Assembly (NCBI RefSeq): GCF_900114095.1
Contig: NZ_FORV01000007.1
Coordinates: forward strand, 186,001-250,000
Source: Sphingomonas sp. NFR04
GTDB taxonomy: Bacteria > Pseudomonadota > Alphaproteobacteria > Sphingomonadales > Sphingomonadaceae
Direction: 5' to 3'
Length of the DNA stretch: 64,000 nucleotides
Shown here piece by piece: positions 17,780 to 26,961 of the stretch (positions are counted from its first letter, which is position 1; every line of letters starts with the position of its first letter). The notes under the pieces were generated by a model that worked only from the letters and a program-made list of their open reading frames with translations, was not told the origin of the DNA and did not search any database. Both the position numbers and the translations under genes were made by a program.

Positions 17780-19743
17780 TTGCTGATCGCCGCTACTGCG
17801 GCCGCAGAGAGGCCGAATTGGAAGATGATGGCCGAGATGTCGCGGATCTTCGCCCAGACCGACGAAGACTGCGTCTTGAGCGGCACGAAGACGGTGTCGC
17901 CCGGCAGCACCTTGGCCTTCAGCGCACCCCGCTTCTGCGTCAGCACCGAGCCGTTGGCACGAACGACGAAGATGCGGGCCTTGTCGGCGCCGCGGATCGG
18001 ACCGCCGGCGCGTTCGAGATACTGGCCGACCGATCCGGCCATGCCTTCGAGCAGGAACGATGCCGGACGATACACCGCGCCGAACACGCCCACCGTCGCC
18101 ACGCGCGGCGGTACGACGATATGGTCGTTATTCTCCACCGCCAGGTCGTCCGGCAGCGGGGTGGTCACGTCCGAGATGTTCAGCACCAGCCGCCCATCGG
18201 GCTGCTTGGTGCGCATCTGATCGAGGAAGCTGCGGGCCGCCGCGATCTGTGCCTGGCGCTGGCCCGCATCCTGCAGCGAATCGCCGGTGAGCGGTGCCGC
18301 GGCGAGCGACACTTCCATCTGGTCCACGGCCTCCGAGAAGCTGCGGCGCTGCTGCGCCCGCACCGATTCGCGATAGTATCGCGTGCCGTACACATAGGCG
18401 CGCGGCGTCAGCCCTCCGGCCATTTCGAGGATCTTCGACAGCGGCGTATTGGGCGGCACATAATAGTTGCCCGGCCGGTTCACTTCGCCCTCGATGCGGA
18501 CGACCGCCTGCTGGCGCTCGAGCGGCCGCGTGAGCGAGCCCTGCGGCAGCAGCTGGATGATGTCGCCGCCCTCGGCGCGTTCGGCACCGGCGAGGCTGCG
18601 GTCGATCATCCGGCTGCCCACGGTATCCTGATCGGCCTGGCGATACAGGATGAGGCGCGACGGATCGGCGATGGTGGTCGGTCCGCCGGCCAGCGCCAGC
18701 ACGTCCGCCAGGCTCTCGCCCTCGCGCGTTTCGTAGATCGCCTCGTCGTTGACGCTGCCGACCACGGCGACCTGCTTGCCCACCGCCGGGATGAACAGCA
18801 CGTCCTCGTTCTGCAGCACCGGATCACGCGAGCGATCGCCCTTGCGGAGCAGCTGATACAGGTCGAAGTCGGTGACTTCGCGGCCGTTGCGGTAGAGCTT
18901 GACCGAGCGGAAGCTACCTCCCGAGGACGGGCCGCCCGCGGCGAGCACGGCATTGACCAGCGTCGACAGGCTGGTCACCGAATAGGCGCCCGGATTGTTC
19001 GCGAAGCCGGTGACGTAGACGCGTACGCCGCGCAGCCGCTTGACGCTGACCGAGACGTCGTAGCCGCGGAACTGGCGGCCGATGGCGGCGGAGACGCGAT
19101 CCTTCAGATCGCGGTAGCGCACGCCGATCAGGCTGATCGAGCCGACATTGGGCAGGAAGATGCGGCCGTCGCGATCGATCTCGCGGTCGACACTGCCGTC
19201 GACGGAGCCGGTCATCGAGATCGACACCACGTCGCCGACGTTCAGCGCATAATCGGGCGGAATCGTCGTGGTCGCAGGTACCGTGAAGTCGCGTGCGCTT
19301 GCCGTCAGCAGATCGGCGCCATAGCGCTTCAGGTCACGGCCGGTGACCTCGCGTGCCCAGCGTTCGAACTCGCCCGGCGCGGCCGGCTTCTTGAGGTCGA
19401 CGCTGTTCAGGTCGAGCAGGCCGTTGTTGCCGCGCTGCGGCCCCGATGCGGGGCTGTTCTGCGGCTCGTAGCTGGTGACCTCCGACCCGCTGATCGACAC
19501 CGGCTCATAGGGGCGCGTGGTGATCTGGCTGCCGTAGGAGCCGCGCTCGCCCTGTCCCGCGCCGCTGCTGCTGTCCATGCCGGATTGCTGCGCATTGGCC
19601 TCGCGGGCTGCCTCGGCGAGTTCGCTGGGATCGACAAGCTGCGCGAGCGCGGGAAGCGGTGCAAGCATCAGCGCGCCCACCGAAACCGATCCAGACAGGC
19701 GAAGGATCGCCCTGGTCGCGCTGGACTTGATGGTTACCGTCAT
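17776..19743 (-). CDS. Outer-membrane polysaccharide export protein (Wza/OPX family, SLBB domains)
   Basis: 655 residues with an N-terminal signal peptide ending LPALAQ. The Poly_export domain starts near PPDYALNVGDVVSISMTG; several SLBB domains follow (VYVTGFANNPGAYSV, VAVVGSVNDEAIYE, VRIEGEVNRPGNYYV, VGVFGAVYRPASF), and the C-terminal helix FGLSAAAVAA may span the membrane. It is longer than E. coli Wza (about 380), as is usual for multi-SLBB OPX proteins. No lipobox cysteine is visible. Its stop overlaps the start of the PCP gene. Confidence 0.88.
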   Translation of the reverse strand: MTVTIKSSATRAILRLSGSVSVGALMLAPLPALAQLVDPSELAEAAREANAQQSGMDSSSGAGQGERGSYGSQITTRPYEPVSISGSEVTSYEPQNSPASGPQRGNNGLLDLNSVDLKKPAAPGEFERWAREVTGRDLKRYGADLLTASARDFTVPATTTIPPDYALNVGDVVSISMTGSVDGSVDREIDRDGRIFLPNVGSISLIGVRYRDLKDRVSAAIGRQFRGYDVSVSVKRLRGVRVYVTGFANNPGAYSVTSLSTLVNAVLAAGGPSSGGSFRSVKLYRNGREVTDFDLYQLLRKGDRSRDPVLQNEDVLFIPAVGKQVAVVGSVNDEAIYETREGESLADVLALAGGPTTIADPSRLILYRQADQDTVGSRMIDRSLAGAERAEGGDIIQLLPQGSLTRPLERQQAVVRIEGEVNRPGNYYVPPNTPLSKILEMAGGLTPRAYVYGTRYYRESVRAQQRRSFSEAVDQMEVSLAAAPLTGDSLQDAGQRQAQIAAARSFLDQMRTKQPDGRLVLNISDVTTPLPDDLAVENNDHIVVPPRVATVGVFGAVYRPASFLLEGMAGSVGQYLERAGGPIRGADKARIFVVRANGSVLTQKRGALKAKVLPGDTVFVPLKTQSSSVWAKIRDISAIIFQFGLSAAAVAAISN

Positions 19744-19794
19744 GAAAATCTCATTTCCTTCGCTTGTCGTCTGGCGCCGCCGTGCGGGCCACTA

Positions 19795-20772
19795 TCATGC
19801 GGCTGGCGGAGAGGCCAGCACCGGCGCCGACGCAACCGCGCCGCGCAAAAAATCGGCCGTTTCGCGAATTTGCTGATCCAGCGGAACAGTTGCGATGCCG
19901 TGCTGCGCAAGGAGCGCTGCATAGCTCGCGTCGTCACCCGCATAGCGATCCGCCGATCCTTCCGTGATCAACGCTCGTTCGACCCCCACGCCTCCCAAGG
20001 TTTCCGCCACCGTCGCGGCGACGGCGCCCAACTCCATCACGGCCCCCCCGGAATCGAATTGGACGACGCCCGACGTATTTTCGCGCATCAGGGACAAAAT
20101 CAAGGAGATAAGTTCGCGAATGGCCACATAGGCGCGGAATACCTCGCGCGGCGCCCGCACGGTGATCGGCCGCTGCGCCAGCGCGTCGAGGATGAAGTTG
20201 GCGATCGCATAGGCCGCGTGCTTGTTGATATATGGCCCGGTGATGTTGAAGATCCGGCCGATCACCGCGCGCCGGCCGGACTCTTCCGCCCAGGCGGCGA
20301 AGCGGCGTTCGTCCTCCAGCTTCATCGCGCCGTACAGCCGCATCGCCCGGCTCGCCTGCAAGTCATCGACCTTGGTCACCGCCCCCGAGGAGGCGACGAA
20401 CAATGCCTCGACCGGCAAGCTCCGCGCCGCCGCGAGCACCGTCGCGCTGATCGTCTCGTTGGCGGCGCGATAGTCTTCCTCGCTGAGCGTCTCGGCGCGA
20501 TCCTTGGTGAGGAACGCGAAATGGAACAGCCAGATGCGCTGCGCCTGCAGCTGCAGCAGCTCCGCCAGCGGCTTTTGCCGCACCTGGCGGCCGCTCTGCA
20601 GCGTCAGCGTGCGTGCAGCGCTGCCGTAACAGGAGACGCGCGTCTCCAGCGCGTCGCCCAGCGTCTTTTCCAGCAGGTCGAGCGTCGCCAGCCCCAGCCA
20701 CCCCCCGGCTCCGGCAAGGACGATATGCTGGTCGCCCTCTGCCAGATGGCGGGCGACGGCGGGTTCAAGCAT
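19795..20772 (-). CDS. Extended SDR (NAD-dependent epimerase/reductase), candidate YerF-like reductase
   Basis: 325 residues. The nucleotide-binding loop is VLAGAGGWLG; the catalytic pair appears as YGAMK (Tyr-x3-Lys) with SSGAV upstream supplying the Ser; GRIFNITGPY is a typical extended-SDR substrate segment. ATG 20772 overlaps the HAD stop by eight bases; the longer frame to 20871 lies wholly within the HAD gene. In CDP-yersiniose synthesis the last step is reduction of the acetyl side chain by an SDR (YerF); this gene is the only SDR reductase after the YerE-like gene, so that role is the leading guess. A CDP-abequose-synthase-like 4-ketoreductase is the alternative. Confidence 0.72.
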   Translation of the reverse strand: MLEPAVARHLAEGDQHIVLAGAGGWLGLATLDLLEKTLGDALETRVSCYGSAARTLTLQSGRQVRQKPLAELLQLQAQRIWLFHFAFLTKDRAETLSEEDYRAANETISATVLAAARSLPVEALFVASSGAVTKVDDLQASRAMRLYGAMKLEDERRFAAWAEESGRRAVIGRIFNITGPYINKHAAYAIANFILDALAQRPITVRAPREVFRAYVAIRELISLILSLMRENTSGVVQFDSGGAVMELGAVAATVAETLGGVGVERALITEGSADRYAGDDASYAALLAQHGIATVPLDQQIRETADFLRGAVASAPVLASPPAA

Positions 20773-21427
20773 GGACCGAACCGATGCGTTCCGACAGCGC
20801 ATCGGTGAAGGTGGCGAAGCAGTCGAAACAGGCGGACTGGCCGGGATCCCATTCGGGGTCGGCATAGCCATAGGTCATCAGGTAGAACGCCATGCCCGCA
20901 TCCCGCGCGACCGCGTGATCGAGTTCGCTGTCGCCGACGAATACCGCCTCGTGCGGCGCACAGCCGAGACGATCGGTAACCGCACGCAGCAGATCGGGCT
21001 CGGGCTTGGGCCGCAGCCCCGGCTGGCCGCCGACGACGACTTCGAAATACTGGGCCAGCCCGGTGTCCGCGAGCACCTTCTCGCACAGATTCTGCGGCTT
21101 GTTCGAGCAGATGGCGAGGCGGAGCCCGGCGCGGTGCAGCCGCTCCAGCCCGGCCGCAACCCCCGGGAACAGGCTATCGCGCTTGGTGACGTGGCGCGCA
21201 TAGCGGGCGCGGAAGTCGACCAGGTCGTTCGCGAAGTGGCGCCGCGCCGGCCCGAGCAACGCCGAGACCATCTCCGCGCCGCCGCTGCTCATGTGCAGCC
21301 GCGCCTCGACCGGATCGATCGCGTGCTTCACCCCCCGATCGCCGATCATGCCCGTCAGGATCGACACGCAGACCTCGCAGCTGTCGACCAGCGTGCCGTC
21401 GAGATCGAAGATGACGTGCCGGATCAC
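20765..21427 (-). CDS. HAD-superfamily hydrolase (phosphatase type)
   Basis: 220 residues with a cap domain. Motif I is FDLDGTLVDS, motif II is CSNKP, and motifs III/IV are KPEPDLL and VGDSELDHAVARDAG. GTG 21427 overlaps the stop of the YerE-like gene (GTGA), which signals translational coupling. HAD-IA phosphatases of this size remove phosphate from sugar phosphates or phosphoglycolate. A phosphatase is not part of the known yersiniose route, so its substrate here is open. Confidence 0.85.
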   Translation of the reverse strand: MIRHVIFDLDGTLVDSCEVCVSILTGMIGDRGVKHAIDPVEARLHMSSGGAEMVSALLGPARRHFANDLVDFRARYARHVTKRDSLFPGVAAGLERLHRAGLRLAICSNKPQNLCEKVLADTGLAQYFEVVVGGQPGLRPKPEPDLLRAVTDRLGCAPHEAVFVGDSELDHAVARDAGMAFYLMTYGYADPEWDPGQSACFDCFATFTDALSERIGSVHA

Positions 21428-23268
21428 GGGCGCATCGCCTCGGCCAGATCCTCGCGCGAGAGGAAGGGCGAGAGGTCCTCGAGCGTCGGCGACACCATCG
21501 TGCCGTCCTCCAGGCGCCGCGAGCTGAGCTTGGGGGCGAATTCCTGGCGCTTGTCGATCATCACTTCGCACAGCTGCGGCCCCTCGCCGTCCAGCGTGGC
21601 GCGGATCGCCGCCGACAGATCGGCATGGCCCGCGACGTTGGACGAGGGCAGGCCGAAGCCCGCCGCCAGCTTGGCGAAATTGGGGAAGGACAGGCCGCTG
21701 TCCGGGCCGCAGCCGACGATGTTGTCCGGGAAGTGGTTCTGCTGCGACTGGCGGATCGAATGATAGCCGTCATTGTTCAGCACGAAGATCTTCACCGGCA
21801 GATTCTGGCCGACGATCGTCTGCAGTTCCTGCAGGTTCATCATGATGCTGCCGTCCCCGGCAAGGCAGATGATCCGCCGTCCGCCGCCCGCCTGATAGGC
21901 GCCGATCGCGGCCGGCAGGTCATAGCCCATCGAGGCGCAGCCCGAATTGGTGAAGAGGCGCTGGCCCTGTTTCAGATCGGCCGCCTGGAACATGGTGACG
22001 CAGGCGGTGCCGTCGCCGGAGACGATGATGTCGCCTTCCTCCAGTTCGCGGAACAGCAGCTCGCCGAACACATAGGGGTTGATCAGCCCGTCGGTCTCCC
22101 AATAGTCGGGCAGGACCACCGGATATTGCGCCGCGCGCCCGCGACTGCGCGCCAGGAAGGCGGCGCGCGCCTCGGCCTTGTCGCCTTCCGGCAGCGGCAG
22201 GGCCGCGGCGACCGCGAAGAAGGCGCGCAGGTCGGCGTGGATCGGGCGGTGGAGGCTGAGCGTCGGCTTGGCGAGCTCGGCGCCGTCGATCTCGACCATC
22301 GCGATGCGGGCGTTGCGGGCGAAGCTCTGCCAATTGTAGCTGATCTGGCGAATGTTGAGGCGCGAGCCGAGCACCAGCACGTAATCGGCGGTCTGCACCG
22401 CGAAATTGCCGCCGCGATCGCCGACCGTGCCGGGCCGGCCGACATAGAGCGGGTGGGCGTTGGGCATCGTGTCGTGCGCGTTCCAGCCGGTCACCACCGG
22501 CACGCCCAGCCGCTCGACGAAGCGCAGGAATTCGGCATGCTGGCCCGCAATGCGGACGCCGGCGCCGACCAGCACGACCGGACGCTCGGCGGCGCAGAGT
22601 TCGCCCAGCATCGCCGCGACTTCCGCCTCGAGCGCTGCGCCTTCGAGCAGGCCGAGTTCGGCACGGTTGTTCGGCACCTCGCCGGCCTCGTCGGCGCTGG
22701 CGGGGTCGAACGGCTCGAGCGCGTCGAAATCGACCGGCGCGGCCTGGACGTCGATCGGAACATCGATCCACACCGGGCCCGGGCGGCCGCGGCGGCACAG
22801 ATACAGCGCCTTCTCCACGACCTTGCGCGTGTCGAGCGGATCGTTGAGCACCACGGCATATTTGGTGATGCCGCGTACCATCGAGACGATGTCGACTTCC
22901 TGATCGCCCAGCTGGCGCAGCGGGATGGCCGGATAATTGCCGGCATAGGTCTCGCGCTTCACCTGGCCGGACACGACCACCATGCCGATCGAATCGACAT
23001 AGGCGCCATATACGCCATTGAGCGCATTGACGCCGCCCGGCCCGGTGGTGACGTTAACCACCGCCGGCGTGCCGGAAAGACGGCAATAGGCCTCGGCGGC
23101 GATCGCCGCGGCCTGCTCGTGATGGGTGAAGACCTTGTTCAGGCCCTTCTCTCGGCCGAATGCATCGTTCAGATGCATGGCACCGCCGCCGGTGAGCATG
23201 AAGCAGTCGGTGATCCCGTGCTCCACCAGCATGCGGGCAATGAGATCGGCTACGCGCGTTTTTGCCAT
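21424..23268 (-). CDS. Thiamine-diphosphate enzyme, YerE/acetolactate-synthase-like
   Basis: 614 residues in the three-domain acetohydroxyacid-synthase layout. The N-terminal PYR domain has the activating Glu in FTHHEQAAAIAAEAYCR (E51); the middle domain has VVLVGAGVRIAG; the C-terminal PP domain has the ThDP/metal motif CLAGDGSIMMNLQEL ending in VLNNDGY. Placed in a CDP-3,6-dideoxysugar operon directly after rfbH, the best-known relative by context is YerE, which transfers an acetyl unit from pyruvate to C-4 of CDP-3,6-dideoxy-4-keto-glucose. A housekeeping acetolactate synthase is less likely since no small subunit or ilv gene is nearby. Confidence 0.8.
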   Translation of the reverse strand: MAKTRVADLIARMLVEHGITDCFMLTGGGAMHLNDAFGREKGLNKVFTHHEQAAAIAAEAYCRLSGTPAVVNVTTGPGGVNALNGVYGAYVDSIGMVVVSGQVKRETYAGNYPAIPLRQLGDQEVDIVSMVRGITKYAVVLNDPLDTRKVVEKALYLCRRGRPGPVWIDVPIDVQAAPVDFDALEPFDPASADEAGEVPNNRAELGLLEGAALEAEVAAMLGELCAAERPVVLVGAGVRIAGQHAEFLRFVERLGVPVVTGWNAHDTMPNAHPLYVGRPGTVGDRGGNFAVQTADYVLVLGSRLNIRQISYNWQSFARNARIAMVEIDGAELAKPTLSLHRPIHADLRAFFAVAAALPLPEGDKAEARAAFLARSRGRAAQYPVVLPDYWETDGLINPYVFGELLFRELEEGDIIVSGDGTACVTMFQAADLKQGQRLFTNSGCASMGYDLPAAIGAYQAGGGRRIICLAGDGSIMMNLQELQTIVGQNLPVKIFVLNNDGYHSIRQSQQNHFPDNIVGCGPDSGLSFPNFAKLAAGFGLPSSNVAGHADLSAAIRATLDGEGPQLCEVMIDKRQEFAPKLSSRRLEDGTMVSPTLEDLSPFLSREDLAEAMRP

Positions 23269-23448
23269 GCTATTCGAACCAGCTCACTTTTTGCCGAGAA
23301 GATCTCCATCATTGTAGATGCGACTTCCTTAACCGGCTCGATATCGTTGATGATTGTCTACGGGGTTCGACGGATCGTAGCGGCCCTTGTTCCCGCCAGT
23401 GCCTGCCGGGGGCGCCCGCCTGCGCCGCCCGGCACACCAAGTTTCGCG

Positions 23449-24810
23449 TCAGGCGCCCTGACGGAGGAAGAGCGCGATCTGCTCGACGATATAGTCGAGA
23501 TGATCGGCGGTCAGCCCCGGATAGACGCCGATCCAGAAGGTGTTGGTGGTAACCAGATCCGCATTGGTCAGATCGCCGACCACGCGGTAGTTGCGACCCT
23601 TCATATAGGGCTGGCGCAGCAGGTTGCCGCCGAACAGCAGGCGCGTGCCGATCTTCTTCTCGTTGAGATACTGGACCAGCGCCTCGCGATCGATGCCCGC
23701 TTCCGGACGGATCGTGATCGGGAAGCCGAACCAGGACGGCTCGCTGTTCGGAGTCGCCTCCGGCAGGATGAACACGTCCTCATGCGCACGCAGGCGCTCG
23801 GTCAGCCCGGCGAAGTTGCGCGCACGGGCGGCGATGAAGCCGTCGAGATGGCCGAGCTGCGAGAGGCCGACGGCCGCCTGCATGTCGGTGATCTTCAGGT
23901 TATAGCCGGCGTGGCCATAGGTATATTTGTGGTCGTAGCCCATCGGCAGCGTGCCGAGCTTGCGGGCGAAGCGCTTGCCGCAGGTATTGTCCTGGCCCGG
24001 CGCGCACCAGCAATCGCGGCCCCAGTCGCGCATCGACTCGATCACGCGCTTGAGGCGCGGCTTGTCGGTGAACACCGCGCCGCCCTCACCCATGGTGATG
24101 TGGTGCGCCGGATAGAAGCTCAGCGTGCCGATATGGCCGAAGGTGCCGACGCCCTGACCGTTATAGGTGGCGCCCAGCGCGTCGCAGCAATCCTCGACGA
24201 CCCAGAGATTATACTTCTCGGCGACGCGCATCACCTCGGCGAGGTCGAACGGGTTGCCCAGCGTGTGCGCGATCATGATCGCACGGGTCTTGTCGCTGAC
24301 CGCCGCCTCGATCATCTCGGGCTTGATGTTGTAGGTGGGGATGTCGACGTCGACGAACACCGGGGTCAGGCCGTATTGCAGCGACGGGTTGACCGTGGTC
24401 GGGAAGCCGGTGGCGACGGTGATGACCTCGTCGCCCGCCTTCAGCGCGTCGCCGCGGAAATAGTGCGAGGTCAGCGTCGACAGCGCCAGCAGGTTCGCCG
24501 ACGAGCCGCTGTTGGTGGTCAGCGCGTGCGCGACGCCGAGACGCTTGGCCAGCTTAGCCTCGAACGCGTCGTTGAAGCGACCGGTGGTGAGCCAGAAGTC
24601 GAGCGAGGAATCGACGAGATTCCGCATGTCGCTCGAATCATAGACCTTACCCGAGACCGGCACGACGCTTTCGCCGGGCACGAAGGTCTTGGGCGCGTGG
24701 AAGCGCCGGGCATATTCCTCGGTCAGGTTGAGGATCAGCGAGCGAAGCTGGCCCTCGTCGCAATCTTCGGCCAGCGCGGCCGGGTTCGCAGCCAGTTCCT
24801 GAACAGTCAT
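23449..24810 (-). CDS. rfbH: CDP-4-keto-6-deoxy-D-glucose 3-dehydratase (E1)
   Basis: 453 residues, a PMP-dependent [2Fe-2S] dehydratase that removes the C-3 hydroxyl of CDP-4-keto-6-deoxyglucose. The iron-sulfur motif C-x57-C-x-C-x7-C is met exactly by C209, C267, C269 and C277. The usual PLP lysine is replaced by histidine in [14 protein letters not shown] (H236), the hallmark of this enzyme. It starts four bases after rfbG. A 180-base gap without a gene separates its end from the YerE-like gene. The partner reductase E3 (ddhD/ascD type) is not in the window. Confidence 0.95.
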   Translation of the reverse strand: MTVQELAANPAALAEDCDEGQLRSLILNLTEEYARRFHAPKTFVPGESVVPVSGKVYDSSDMRNLVDSSLDFWLTTGRFNDAFEAKLAKRLGVAHALTTNSGSSANLLALSTLTSHYFRGDALKAGDEVITVATGFPTTVNPSLQYGLTPVFVDVDIPTYNIKPEMIEAAVSDKTRAIMIAHTLGNPFDLAEVMRVAEKYNLWVVEDCCDALGATYNGQGVGTFGHIGTLSFYPAHHITMGEGGAVFTDKPRLKRVIESMRDWGRDCWCAPGQDNTCGKRFARKLGTLPMGYDHKYTYGHAGYNLKITDMQAAVGLSQLGHLDGFIAARARNFAGLTERLRAHEDVFILPEATPNSEPSWFGFPITIRPEAGIDREALVQYLNEKKIGTRLLFGGNLLRQPYMKGRNYRVVGDLTNADLVTTNTFWIGVYPGLTADHLDYIVEQIALFLRQGA

Positions 24811-24814
24811 GATC

Positions 24815-25888
24815 CTACTTTCTCCCCGCCAGCACGCGGTCTAGCTGCTGGCGATATGCATCCAATTGGGCAATTGATGTTTCAAGCGCATTTCCGCCAT
24901 CGGCGACGGCGCGGTGCCAGTCGACGATGTAGCGCAGGGCGTCTTCGAGCCGAAGCGCCGGGCGCCAGCCGAGTTCGGTGCGCGCCTTCGAGCAATCGAG
25001 CTTGAGGATCTTGGCCTCGTGCAGCTGCGCCTGCTCCTCGGTGCGCCAGGAGGCACCGCCCCAGGCGGCGCACATGCGATCGGCGATCCAGCGCACCGGC
25101 TGGGTGTCGTCGTCGGCCGGGCCGAAGTTCCAGCCGGTCGCCGCCCAGGCATCGCCCGCGGCGAGGTGCTGCGCGATCATCAGATAGCCGCCCAGCGCTT
25201 CGAGCACGTGCTGCCATGGCCGGATCGAGCCCGGCGAGCGGATGAACGGCGCTTCGCCGGCGATCAGCGCGCGGACGATGTCCGGGATCAACCGGTCCGC
25301 CGCCCAGTCGCCGCCGCCGATCACGTTGCCCGCACGGACCGAGGCGAGCTGCGGCCCGTTGGCGAAGAAGCTGCGGCGATAGGCCGCGATGATCAGCTCC
25401 GCCGCGCCCTTGCTGGCGCTGTACGGATCATAGCCGCCCATCGGATCGCTCTCGCGATAGGGCCAGACCCATTCGCGGTTCTCGTAGCATTTGTCGCTGG
25501 TGACGCAGACGATCGCCTTCAGCCCGTCGACGCGGCGGCAGGCATCGAGCACGTGCGCGGTGCCCTGGACGTTGGTGGCGAAGGTCTCGACCGGCGTCTC
25601 GTAGGACAGGCGGACCAGCGGCTGCGCGGCGAGGTGGAACACCACCTCCGGCTGCGCGGCGGCCATCGCCGCCTCCACCGCCGCCATGTCGCGGATATCG
25701 CCTTCGACATGGGTGACCATGTCGGCGATTCCGGCCTGGCGGAACAGGCTGACCGGCTCCGCCTCGAGCGAGAAGCCGGTCACCTCGGCGCCCATGCGGG
25801 TCAGCCACAAGGCCAGCCAGCTGCCCTTGAACCCGGTGTGGCCGGTCAGGAACACCCTGCGGCCACGCCAGAAATCTTCGTTCACCAT
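24815..25888 (-). CDS. rfbG: CDP-glucose 4,6-dehydratase
   Basis: 357 residues, an extended SDR converting CDP-glucose to CDP-4-keto-6-deoxyglucose. The NAD loop is [18 protein letters not shown], a stretch typical of RfbG; catalytic residues appear as TSDKCYEN and [12 protein letters not shown] (Tyr-x3-Lys); [18 protein letters not shown] and RPWQHVLE are further RfbG signatures. ATG 25888 overlaps the rfbF stop by seven bases; the frame continuing to 25915 is not needed. Confidence 0.95.
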   Translation of the reverse strand: MVNEDFWRGRRVFLTGHTGFKGSWLALWLTRMGAEVTGFSLEAEPVSLFRQAGIADMVTHVEGDIRDMAAVEAAMAAAQPEVVFHLAAQPLVRLSYETPVETFATNVQGTAHVLDACRRVDGLKAIVCVTSDKCYENREWVWPYRESDPMGGYDPYSASKGAAELIIAAYRRSFFANGPQLASVRAGNVIGGGDWAADRLIPDIVRALIAGEAPFIRSPGSIRPWQHVLEALGGYLMIAQHLAAGDAWAATGWNFGPADDDTQPVRWIADRMCAAWGGASWRTEEQAQLHEAKILKLDCSKARTELGWRPALRLEDALRYIVDWHRAVADGGNALETSIAQLDAYRQQLDRVLAGRK

Positions 25889-26655
25889 GACTTCCAGGGA
25901 GCTCCCTGCGCCCACAGGGCTTCGAGATGCTGCTTGTCGCGCAGCGTATCCATCGGCTGCCAGAATCCGTCGTGGCGATAGCCCATCAGCTCGCCCGAGG
26001 ACGCCAGACGCTCCAGCGGCTCGCGCTCCCAGATCGTTTCCGGTCCATCGATCAGGTCGACAACGGATGGATCGAGCACGAAGAACCCGCCGTTGATCAG
26101 CCCGCCGTCACCGGCCGGCTTCTCGACGAAGCTGCGCACGCTGTCGCCCTGGAACTCGAGCGCGCCGAAGCGTCCCGGCGGTGCGACGGCGGTGATCGTC
26201 GCCTTGCGGCCATGCGCGCGATGGAAAGCAAGCTGCGCCGTCACGTCGATATCGGCGACTCCGTCGCCATAGGTGAAGCAGAAGGGCGTGCCCGGCTCCA
26301 GATACTGGCGCACGGCGCGCAGACGGCCGCCGGTCATCGCGTCCGTGCCGGTCTCCACGAGCGTGATCCGCCACGGCTCGCTCCAGTTCTGGTGAACCTC
26401 CATGCTGTTCTTGGAGAGGTCCAAAGTCACGTCGGCAGTATGCAAGAAGTAATTCGCAAAATACTCCTTGATCATGTACCCCTTATATCCGAGGCAGATC
26501 ACGAAGTCATTGATCCCATGACTGGAATAGATCTTCATGATGTGCCACAGAATCGGCATCCCGCCAACTTCCACCATCGGCTTGGGACGCACGGACGTCT
26601 CTTCGCCTAGGCGGGTTCCCAGCCCCCCGGCTAGGATAACTGCTTTGACCGACAT
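25882..26655 (-). CDS. rfbF: Glucose-1-phosphate cytidylyltransferase
   Basis: 257 residues. It makes CDP-glucose from CTP and glucose-1-phosphate, the first step of CDP-dideoxysugar synthesis. The N-terminal nucleotide loop AVILAGGLGTRLGEET-x-RPKPM and the sugar-site blocks TGGRLRAV, FCFTYGDGVADID and FWQPMDTLRDK are diagnostic of RfbF. It is the first gene of the leftward operon; the 306 bases upstream should hold the operon promoter. Confidence 0.95.
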   Translation of the reverse strand: MSVKAVILAGGLGTRLGEETSVRPKPMVEVGGMPILWHIMKIYSSHGINDFVICLGYKGYMIKEYFANYFLHTADVTLDLSKNSMEVHQNWSEPWRITLVETGTDAMTGGRLRAVRQYLEPGTPFCFTYGDGVADIDVTAQLAFHRAHGRKATITAVAPPGRFGALEFQGDSVRSFVEKPAGDGGLINGGFFVLDPSVVDLIDGPETIWEREPLERLASSGELMGYRHDGFWQPMDTLRDKQHLEALWAQGAPWKSW

Positions 26656-26961
26656 GATATTCCAGTAATTGAGATGACTTTGCCCGCGCCTCCGTGGAAG
26701 CTTCCGGTTGGCCTGTCAAGTTCTCTCTCAGACAGCTGGTCGCAGGGAGGAAGCGCAACTAGGCGACCGCCCGCGCGCACGAAGAAGAAGCTGCGGGCGC
26801 CAGAGGCTGCCCGGGTTTTTCGATAGCAGCGGTTGCCGAAAGCATCAGTTGCGCGTCCGGGCGCGTGTTAACAATACGCTCCAACTATTCGCCCTTCGGA
26901 CAGATTGCGCCGATGGGCCGGCATCGCGGCGTGGCGCCTCCCCCTTGGATCGCCGGCCGGG
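26656..26961. other. Intergenic leader of the polysaccharide operon
   Basis: No credible gene is seen in these 306 bases. They lie upstream of rfbF and downstream of the DUF2235 gene on the same strand. I could not identify a confident -35/-10 pair; the sequence next to rfbF is comparatively AT-rich (AATTACTGGAATATC on the minus strand), with GGA as the weak ribosome site. Confidence 0.5.

Noticed and set aside
17818-20808. 996-codon plus-strand frame opposite the OPX and SDR genes
   Set aside because: Product is rich in Arg, Ala, Asp and His without domain pattern; it is the antisense of clearly recognisable genes.
21424-23268. Housekeeping acetolactate synthase (ilvB) reading of the ThDP enzyme
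   Set aside because: No ilvN or ilvC nearby and the gene lies inside a CDP-sugar operon, so the YerE-like reading was preferred, though only a phylogeny can settle it.
21625-25005. 1126-codon plus-strand frame opposite the ThDP and rfbH genes
   Set aside because: Antisense shadow; the minus-strand genes carry intact catalytic motifs.
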